Shown piece after piece: positions 5,905 through 11,176 of a DNA stretch of 11,176 nucleotides. Numbering within the stretch: position 1 is the first letter of the stretch; the number at the start of each line of letters is the position of its first letter. Position numbers and translations under genes: made by a program. Origin of the DNA: an uncultured Acidimicrobiia bacterium (GTDB lineage: Bacteria > Actinomycetota > Acidimicrobiia > Spongiisociales > JAENVV01); contig CAJQPD010000365.1 of NCBI GenBank assembly GCA_905480085.1, positions 1 to 11,176 of the forward strand, given 5' to 3'. A model generated the notes under the pieces. It ran no database searches. It saw only the letters and a list, made by a program, of their open reading frames with translations, and had not been told where the DNA came from.

Positions 5905-7011
5905 ATGAATGACGGCGAAGGATACGTGCGAGAGAGCCCTCCTCCGCTGCCGAAGCGCCGTATGGCGTTTAAGGGCATTTACCTGGGTCGAGTGTTTGGG
6001 ATTCCGGTGACGGCAGGTCCTTCGTGGGTCGTCATCATGGGCTTGCTGACCTGGAGCCTTCAGAACAACCTCGACGCCGGGTTGGCTGGTTGGCTAGCCG
6101 GTGCTTTCGGGGCCTGTATGTTCGGGGCGGGGGTTCTTCTCCATGAGATCTCCCATTCGGTGGTGGCGATCCGCCGGGGCGTCCCCGTCAAGCGTATCCG
6201 GCTGATGGTATTTGGTGGGGTGTCTGAATTGGCCCATGAGGCAAAGCGGCCCGGCGACGAATTTATGATTGCTGCGTCGGGGCCAGTCTCTTCGGCTGCG
6301 TTGGGGGTTCTGTTTCTCGCCGCAACGAGTCTCACATCTTCAGGCGTGCTGGATCCGACGTTTCGTTGGGTCGGGTGGATCAATATCTGGCTGGCGGTTA
6401 CGAACCTTTTGCCGGGGATCCCGCTCGATGGAGGACGCGTGCTTAGGTCGGCTGTGTGGAAGGCGACCGGCAACCGGGTTCAGGCGACCAGGGTGGCGGC
6501 CAGGGTGGGTCAGGTCCTCGGTGGGGTCATCATCCTGACCGGACTAGTTCTGTTCGGATGGCTCGGATTTGATGGTCTGTGGATCGGGTTCATCGGATGG
6601 ATTCTGTTCGGGGCGGCCAGCGCGTCCTACGCACAACCTTTCACCGACAGCGACCTGCTAGAGCTACCGGTTGATCGGGTCATGCACCGGGTAGAGTCCT
6701 ATGTTTCTCCGGCGGCAGGAGTTGAGACCGTCGTGTTTGGCGGACACGAGATGATCCCGGTGATGGGGCCGTGGGGCGACGTACTCGGGGTGCTGCATCG
6801 TTCGGCAATAGATCCGGCAAGTACCCAACAGGTGAGAGATGCCATGATCCCGGTTCGCAAGGCGGAGATCGTTGACAGTGGCACCACCGTCGGCAGTCTT
6901 CTCATGGCGTTGGGTTCGGCCGATTTCAACGCGGTCGTGTTGGCCTCCGGGGAACCGGTCGGCATCCTGCGCCCATACGAACTCATCGAGTATTCGGGTC
7001 GGCCGGGCTGA
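5905..7011 (+). CDS. Site-2-protease family (M50) intramembrane metalloprotease with CBS-like C-terminus
   Basis: Polytopic membrane zinc protease predicted to cut membrane-bound substrates inside the bilayer. Of 368 residues, about 1-22 are a polar cytosolic lead. Membrane helices fall at about 39-56, 62-90, 122-142, 154-170 and 203-240. The zinc motif HEISH (80-84, inside LLHEISHSVVAI) and the second metal motif NLLPGIPLDGGR (167-178, Asp175) are both intact, so activity is likely. SELAHEAKRPGDEFMIAASG (107-126) matches the conserved loop of S2P proteins of the SpoIVFB/Rip3 type. Residues about 248-365 resemble a pair of CBS modules, common in this subgroup and thought to sense nucleotides. 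An internal Met at 20 is an alternative start, but the TAGGCT box favours 5905. The end overlaps the convergent sirtuin gene by 29 bases. No anti-sigma factor substrate is encoded next to it. Confidence 0.92.
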   Translation: MNDGEGYVRESPPPLPKRRMAFKGIYLGRVFGIPVTAGPSWVVIMGLLTWSLQNNLDAGLAGWLAGAFGACMFGAGVLLHEISHSVVAIRRGVPVKRIRLMVFGGVSELAHEAKRPGDEFMIAASGPVSSAALGVLFLAATSLTSSGVLDPTFRWVGWINIWLAVTNLLPGIPLDGGRVLRSAVWKATGNRVQATRVAARVGQVLGGVIILTGLVLFGWLGFDGLWIGFIGWILFGAASASYAQPFTDSDLLELPVDRVMHRVESYVSPAAGVETVVFGGHEMIPVMGPWGDVLGVLHRSAIDPASTQQVRDAMIPVRKAEIVDSGTTVGSLLMALGSADFNAVVLASGEPVGILRPYELIEYSGRPG

Positions 7012-7702
7012 CCAGCGCCGGAACGACGGTGGCTGCCGGACCGATCAGTTCGACGGCGCCGTGCCGGCCGATGGCGGTCGGCTCACGATTGATTGTGATG
7101 ACGGTTCGGGCCCGACTTATGAGGCCGGCCGCCGGCCAAACTGTACCGCTCGTACCGATGACAACGGTTACATCAGCCTGTTCGATGGCTGACTCGGCCA
7201 GATGCCAGGCGAGTTCCGGCAACATCTCGCCAAACCACACCACATCGGGTCGAACCATGGATCCACAGTCGGGGCAGGTGTGGAGCGCAGGCGGGTCCGA
7301 CAGGTCGACCGCGCAATGGTATCCGCAACCGTTATGACATCGATCGTGATCGAGAACGCCATGCAGGTGAACTACGTTGCTCGCGCCGGCCCTTTCCAGG
7401 AGGTTGTCGACGTTCTGAGTGATGTGGAGCTGCCAATCGGTGGCGGCCAGTGCCAGGTGAGCGGCGTTCGGTTTGGTCATTGCCAGAGTCCGGCGACGAT
7501 GCGCGTACCACTCCGAGACCTCGTTTGGCTGGGCACGAAAGCCTGCTGCGCTTGCATAGACCGCCGGGTCGACCTTGCTCCAGACGCCATCCGGGTCGCG
7601 GAATGTCGCAATCCCGGATTCGGCCGAGAGTCCGGCACCGGAAAATGAAACCACTTGTGACGCTGCCGAGATGAGGCTCCGGGCCTGGTCCAGGTTATCC
7701 AT
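6983..7702 (-). CDS. NAD-dependent protein deacylase (sirtuin, class III type)
   Basis: Cytosolic enzyme that removes acyl groups from lysine using NAD+. Of 239 residues, the NAD-binding motif GAGLSAESGIATFRD spans 22-36. TQNVDNLLERAG spans 95-106, the catalytic His is H114 in HLHG, and VVIGTSGTVWPAAGL spans 180-194. Zinc ligands are likely C122/C126 (C130 is close) and C143/C146. VVWFGEMLP (154-162) is the substrate-channel block. Y66 and R69 in EWYAHRR form the Y-x-x-R signature that in class III sirtuins such as E. coli CobB and human SIRT5 reads the carboxylate of succinyl- or malonyl-lysine, so desuccinylation is plausible alongside deacetylation. It lies 36 bases after the helicase stop with only a weak ribosome site, so it is probably the last gene of that transcript. 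Confidence 0.93.
   Translation of the reverse strand: MDNLDQARSLISAASQVVSFSGAGLSAESGIATFRDPDGVWSKVDPAVYASAAGFRAQPNEVSEWYAHRRRTLAMTKPNAAHLALAATDWQLHITQNVDNLLERAGASNVVHLHGVLDHDRCHNGCGYHCAVDLSDPPALHTCPDCGSMVRPDVVWFGEMLPELAWHLAESAIEQADVTVVIGTSGTVWPAAGLISRARTVITINREPTAIGRHGAVELIGPAATVVPALVSPADPNTR
6997..7013. terminator. Hairpin at the convergent junction of the M50 protease and sirtuin genes
   Basis: GGTCGGC, a CGG loop, then GCTGACC form a seven-pair stem (one G-U pair on the plus-strand RNA) that includes the TGA stop of the protease. No U-tract follows. A terminator or mRNA-end role is possible but not demonstrated. Confidence 0.3.
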
Positions 7703-7738
7703 GGAGCTCAGTCTGGTGGGTTCGGTCGGTTCTGCCGG

Positions 7739-10510
7739 TCACGGCTGTTGCTCAAGGACTTCCAGGATGGTTTCGCCGTAGCTTTCCGCCTTGGTCGAGC
7801 CGATCCCCGGGCAGGTGAGAAGCTCCTCAATCGTCGTGGGTCGTCTGGCTGCGATGCCAATGAGGTGTTTGTCGGAAAGAACTATGTAGGCGGGAACGTT
7901 CTGCGCTCTGGCGGTTTCGGCCCTCCAGCTCTTGAGGGCTTCAACGATGGCCGGGTTCGCTTCGTGGACCGGACGGGCGAGGGGTGCAGAAATTGATCCA
8001 ACTCGTACTCGCTCCCGCCAGGGCACCGTCAACCGGGCTCCCGTCGACAGCTCGATGACGGCCCCGTCATCGACAAATTCGGTGACCGTGCCGTCGTAGC
8101 CTCCCCAGCGGAGGCGATCGCCCAGCCCCGGCGCGATCCCCCCTGTTGCCGCTGGAGTGGGTCGGCCAGGGCGAGCGGCGACTGTCTTCTTTGCGCCGCG
8201 CGGGGCGGTACCGGACAGCTCGGCGATGAATGGCGAGGGGCGGCTCCGATCACCGACGACTGCCACCGATTCGATGCCCCGGGTTATGGCAACGTGGAAT
8301 ACGCGACGCTCCTCTTCGAGATCGTCGGCCAATTGATGGGGCAGAACCCCGTCGGTGACGCTGTAGACCAGTACGCATGGCCATTCGGCGCCTTTGACCT
8401 TATGAATCGTCGATAACATCACACCGGTCGGTGACCCTTCGGCTGCGAGGAGGGTTTCGAGTTTGGATTGGAACGCTGCCGGGTTTGGATAGAGGTCGGC
8501 CAGTTGGCTAATGGCGTCGAGGTCGTCTTTGTGGCCGGATCGATCGGGGGTCGTGCGTGACTGATCCAACAGCATGGCGGCGCGATCAAGACCAACGGTT
8601 TTGCGTACCGCTTCGACTACGTCGCTGGTTGAACCGAGGGCGGCGTTGGCAACCGTTTCGAGGTCGGCGACGAATTCGTCGAATCGATCCTGGAAGCGAT
8701 CCTCAAGACGTCCTGAGGCGGCCGCCAGTTCTTCAAGGCTCCAGCGTCCCCGGCTTGAAATGAGCGCGGACGCCACTCGCGTCATGCGACGGGGTGGCCG
8801 ACCAAGCACCTCGCTCAGGTCGTCGCGGCTCATGACTTCCGGTGACAAGCCCATCCGTAGGTATGCCAGGAACGCCCGCACCGCGGTGCGGCGGAGAAAG
8901 TCAATCCCGACCGGGGCGGTGTGCGGGACGCCTCGTTCGGTCAAGATCGCCTGGACCGGCAGGAGTGCGTGATTCACCCGGCTGAGGACCGCGATGTCTC
9001 TCGGACGATGATCGGTCAGCCAACCGGTCACGATGTCGGCCGCCACCGTCCCCTGCCTGTCGGAAGGGGCCGCCTCAACTCGCAAGTCAGGTGGCGAAAT
9101 CGGCTCGGGTGAGACGATGTTCTTGGGGATACGCCGTTCGTTGTAGCTGAGAAGATGTTTGGCTGCTTCGACCACTACCGCCGGGGACCGGTAATTGGTT
9201 TCGAGCGCGTAGTGGCCGGCGCCCGGGAAGAGATCATCGAATCCTATGAGGAAAGCGGGGTCGGCACCGGCATACCCGTAGATGACCTGGTCGTCGTCGC
9301 CGACGCCGAACACCTGGTAGCCGGGGGCGGCCACCAATCGGAGCAAAAGAAGGTATGCCGGTGTGAGGTCTTGAAACTCGTCAACCAGCAGATGACGGGC
9401 AGAACTTCTCACCCGGTCACGTAGGTCGGGGTTGGTGAGGAGAAGTTGGATCGCTTGATAGATCTGTTCGTCGAAGTCGACCGCCCCGCGATCCGCCAAG
9501 CGACGCCGGTACTGCTCGTAGACCTCGACGAAGCCCGGCACGTCGTCGCGCTGATCTTCCACGACCGCCGGGTCGATCAGGCCGATTCTGACACTCGTCA
9601 AGGCTTCAAGGTAGGGGGCCGTGATGTCACGATTCTGGGCTGGTTGAGCCGGAATCAGCGGAGCCAGGATGGACCGTTGTTCCCGCTCGTTGAGAACGGG
9701 AACGTCACCGTTGGAGGCCCGAACAATGGCATAGGCCAGCGAGTGAATGGTTCGTATCGAGGAGTTGACGCCTTCGATCCGCTCGGTCATCTCCCTGGCA
9801 GCCTTGGCGTTGTAGGCGACCGCGGTGATGAGATGTGGCTCGATCCATCGGTCTCGCACGAGATGCGTGATCCGGGCAGTGAGAGTACGGGTCTTCCCTG
9901 ACCCGGCCGGGGCGATGATCCTGGCCGGGCCGGCTGCATGATTGACGGCCGCCGACTGATCGTCGGCCAGGTCGGTATCAGCCGCTCGTGGATGAGCAGG
10001 TGACGTGTTGAGCGTTCCCAGTTCGATTGACTCTCGATGAACGAGAAGATCGGCGACGTCAACCGGCCCTCGTGGCCCTCCATCGCACCAGGCGGCGCGT
10101 CCATCAGGCAACAAGATATCGGTGACCGAGCCGGGTTTGGCACCGAGCCGCTCGGCTTTTCGGCTGTGCCACCAGATTGGATCGGGATTCGTCCCCCGAC
10201 CGTCGTAGTTGTTCGCCCAGATGAGAAACTGGAGGCGCTCCTTGGGGAACTCGAAATCGGGAGGGAGCGTGTATGGCTCGGCGGCAGTCACCTCCGCCTC
10301 CCGAAGCATCTCTGCGGGAATCTGCAGTTCGACGATCAGGGCTTCGCGTCGGGTCCAGGCCTGTGCCAGGCGAGCGATGGTCTTGGCCGGGGCGGCTATG
10401 ACACCCGCATCGATGATCACTCGATCGCAATCCGACCAGGCTGCTGGAGCGACGGCACCGGAGCCAATAACGATGCCGCGGCCCAAACTTGCCGGTGGAA
10501 GAGGATTCAT
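7739..10510 (-). CDS. UvrD/Rep-family superfamily 1A DNA helicase with HRDC domain and unusual N-terminal region
   Basis: A 923-residue 3'-5' helicase, probably in DNA repair. Residues about 11-175 are a region I cannot assign, containing LIWANNYDGRG (96-106), DPIWWHSRKAERLGA (110-124) and DILLPDGRAAWCDGGPRGP (131-149). The helicase core follows: Q motif DDQSAAVNHAAG (183-194), Walker A APAGSGKT (200-207), TIHSLAY (254-260), Walker B VDEFQD (376-381), VGDDDQVIYGYAGA (403-416), ETNYRSP (437-443), LSTIHKVKGAEWPCV (699-713), and EEERRVFHVAITRG (732-745) with the motif VI Arg. A small beta-rich module (about 795-838) precedes an HRDC domain (about 850-920). A longer open frame to 10804 exists, but it overlaps the adjacent membrane-protein gene. 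The ATG at 10510 is preferred, with a TAGCCT box seven bases upstream. It resembles mycobacterial UvrD2 in having a C-terminal HRDC. Confidence 0.92.
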   Translation of the reverse strand: MNPLPPASLGRGIVIGSGAVAPAAWSDCDRVIIDAGVIAAPAKTIARLAQAWTRREALIVELQIPAEMLREAEVTAAEPYTLPPDFEFPKERLQFLIWANNYDGRGTNPDPIWWHSRKAERLGAKPGSVTDILLPDGRAAWCDGGPRGPVDVADLLVHRESIELGTLNTSPAHPRAADTDLADDQSAAVNHAAGPARIIAPAGSGKTRTLTARITHLVRDRWIEPHLITAVAYNAKAAREMTERIEGVNSSIRTIHSLAYAIVRASNGDVPVLNEREQRSILAPLIPAQPAQNRDITAPYLEALTSVRIGLIDPAVVEDQRDDVPGFVEVYEQYRRRLADRGAVDFDEQIYQAIQLLLTNPDLRDRVRSSARHLLVDEFQDLTPAYLLLLRLVAAPGYQVFGVGDDDQVIYGYAGADPAFLIGFDDLFPGAGHYALETNYRSPAVVVEAAKHLLSYNERRIPKNIVSPEPISPPDLRVEAAPSDRQGTVAADIVTGWLTDHRPRDIAVLSRVNHALLPVQAILTERGVPHTAPVGIDFLRRTAVRAFLAYLRMGLSPEVMSRDDLSEVLGRPPRRMTRVASALISSRGRWSLEELAAASGRLEDRFQDRFDEFVADLETVANAALGSTSDVVEAVRKTVGLDRAAMLLDQSRTTPDRSGHKDDLDAISQLADLYPNPAAFQSKLETLLAAEGSPTGVMLSTIHKVKGAEWPCVLVYSVTDGVLPHQLADDLEEERRVFHVAITRGIESVAVVGDRSRPSPFIAELSGTAPRGAKKTVAARPGRPTPAATGGIAPGLGDRLRWGGYDGTVTEFVDDGAVIELSTGARLTVPWRERVRVGSISAPLARPVHEANPAIVEALKSWRAETARAQNVPAYIVLSDKHLIGIAARRPTTIEELLTCPGIGSTKAESYGETILEVLEQQP

Positions 10511-10517
10511 GAGTGCC

Positions 10518-10523
10518 AGGCTA
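10518..10523 (-). promoter_or_regulatory. Putative -10 box TAGCCT for the helicase (leaderless)
   Basis: TAGCCT on the minus strand ends seven bases before the helicase ATG at 10510, in the 38-base gap after the membrane-protein gene. It suggests an internal leaderless start within the cluster and also supports 10510 over the longer upstream frame. No -35 was identified. Confidence 0.35.
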
Positions 10524-10548
10524 GGCCGTACCTGTGACACAAAAGCGG

Positions 10549-10824
10549 TCAGGCAGTCCAGCCCAGCAAACGGTCTCCCAGGTAGACCATGAGCATCCAT
10601 GTCGCCAGGGCAAGGGCCGGAGAGGCTGCGTAGAGCAGGCTCTTGCGGTTCCACCACCAGGTGGCAACTCCCAACCAAACCGCCCCGATCATCCACAGTA
10701 CGATCACTCCCAGGATCGGAGCAACCAGGCCTGAGACGCCATAGAACACGAGGGCGGGTACCCAAAGAGCCGTCCCGACGACCCGGTTGATGATGAGCAG
10801 CCAATCGGGTTGTGATTCGGTCAT
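10549..10824 (-). CDS. Small three-helix membrane protein, function unknown
   Basis: A 91-residue protein with three hydrophobic stretches at about 15-32, 34-56 and 64-85, separated by the short charged turn WWWNRKS (56-62). It has no signal peptide cleavage site, cysteines or recognisable motif. Its ATG overlaps the stop of the preceding zinc-ribbon gene (ATGA at 10824-10821), so the two are translationally coupled and may act together at the membrane. It is followed after 38 bases by the helicase gene. The reading of this frame as the gene, rather than the overlapping helicase extension, rests on the ATGA coupling and the clear membrane pattern. Confidence 0.8.
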   Translation of the reverse strand: MTESQPDWLLIINRVVGTALWVPALVFYGVSGLVAPILGVIVLWMIGAVWLGVATWWWNRKSLLYAASPALALATWMLMVYLGDRLLGWTA

Positions 10825-11153
10825 GTCAACCGCTCGTCTGGTCCGACGGTGGGGAGTTCGGACGGCATCAATGGATTCGGTCGGTTGTCATGATACTGAC
10901 GCAATTGCCCGGCATCACACGTCGAACAGAGGTTGATGGATCGCACGCCTACAACCGACAATTGGGTTCCCCGGCCCTTTTCGACAATCGCGAGAGGCAC
11001 GGCCTGCATATCGGCGCCTCCACACCGATCGCAACGAGCGGACAGGTCCCTCGTCCATCGGTACCCACAAGTCTCACAGGTGAGGTGGATGGATCCGTCG
11101 CGCCGTTCACCCGCAAGCGCGTTCGTTTCACCACAGAGGCAGGCGATGTGCAC
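10821..11153 (-). CDS. Zinc-ribbon protein, function unknown
   Basis: A 110-residue protein rich in metal-ligand cysteines: C5 and C7 (CLC), C26/C29 (CETC), C41/C44 (CDRC) and C76/C79 (CSTC). C26-C44, with TCETCGYRWTRDLSARCDRC between them, looks like a classical zinc ribbon. C5/C7 with C76/C79 could form a second, split site. The start shown is a GTG with GGGG about eight bases upstream. The frame stays open to the window edge, so a start beyond 11176 is possible. It is first in the visible cluster and is coupled by ATGA to the small membrane protein. The arrangement suggests a nucleic-acid- or protein-binding accessory factor, but I do not recognise a family. Confidence 0.72.
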   Translation of the reverse strand: MHIACLCGETNALAGERRDGSIHLTCETCGYRWTRDLSARCDRCGGADMQAVPLAIVEKGRGTQLSVVGVRSINLCSTCDAGQLRQYHDNRPNPLMPSELPTVGPDERLT

Positions 11154-11176
11154 GCTAAAGCCCCGTGAACGTGACG

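Noticed and set aside
10511..10804. 98-residue N-terminal extension of the helicase frame
   Set aside because: It overlaps antiphase with the coupled membrane-protein gene, is rich in Arg, Gly, Pro and Ser like a shadow frame, and a better ATG with a TAGCCT box lies at 10510.
1..11176. Search for CRISPR arrays, insertion sequences, long direct repeats and att sites
   Set aside because: No spaced direct repeats, transposase, integrase or terminal inverted repeats were seen by eye on either strand.

Overview
The window is a GC-rich, tightly packed bacterial chromosome segment with eleven supportable genes plus one doubtful small reading frame, and no RNA genes, mobile elements or CRISPR. Gene content suggests a high-GC actinobacterium-like organism, perhaps a deep branch such as Acidimicrobiia. 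The signs are a UvrD-type helicase with a C-terminal HRDC domain, an IscA-like/NifU fusion protein, a PilT ATPase, GTG/TTG starts, and several starts that sit 6-7 bases after a TAnnnT box (leaderless style). The lineage is inference; no marker gene here fixes it.

Layout from left to right. A 4-alpha-glucanotransferase (malQ) runs leftwards off the window edge (start at 779). Diverging from it by 31 bases is a three-helix membrane protein with a K+-channel-like but degenerate pore (811-1911). It converges, with a 41-base overlap, on an orphan ATP-grasp ligase (1871-3139, minus). The ligase in turn diverges over 40 bases from an NfuA-like iron-sulfur protein (3180-3809). A short poorly explained stretch follows, holding a possible small minus-strand reading frame (3882-4040).

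Next is a two-gene minus-strand unit: pilT (5623 to 4544) coupled by an ATGA overlap to a 149-residue protein made of two copies of one domain (4547 to 4098). Diverging from pilT are a probable 49-residue one-helix membrane protein (5729-5878) and a site-2 metalloprotease with a CBS-like C-terminus (5905-7011). The right part is one minus-strand cluster read from 11153 down to 6983: a zinc-ribbon protein, a small three-helix membrane protein joined to it by ATGA, a 923-residue UvrD-family helicase, and a class III-type sirtuin.

How the genes work together: most neighbours are unrelated housekeeping functions (glycogen/maltodextrin metabolism, Fe-S assembly, DNA repair, membrane proteolysis). 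The two real functional units are pilT with its coupled partner and the zinc ribbon/membrane protein/helicase/sirtuin cluster. I see no obvious defence island or biosynthetic cluster. The most interesting items are the duplicated-domain partner of PilT, the uncharacterised N-terminal region of the helicase, the degenerate-pore channel, and the repeated leaderless-start architecture.
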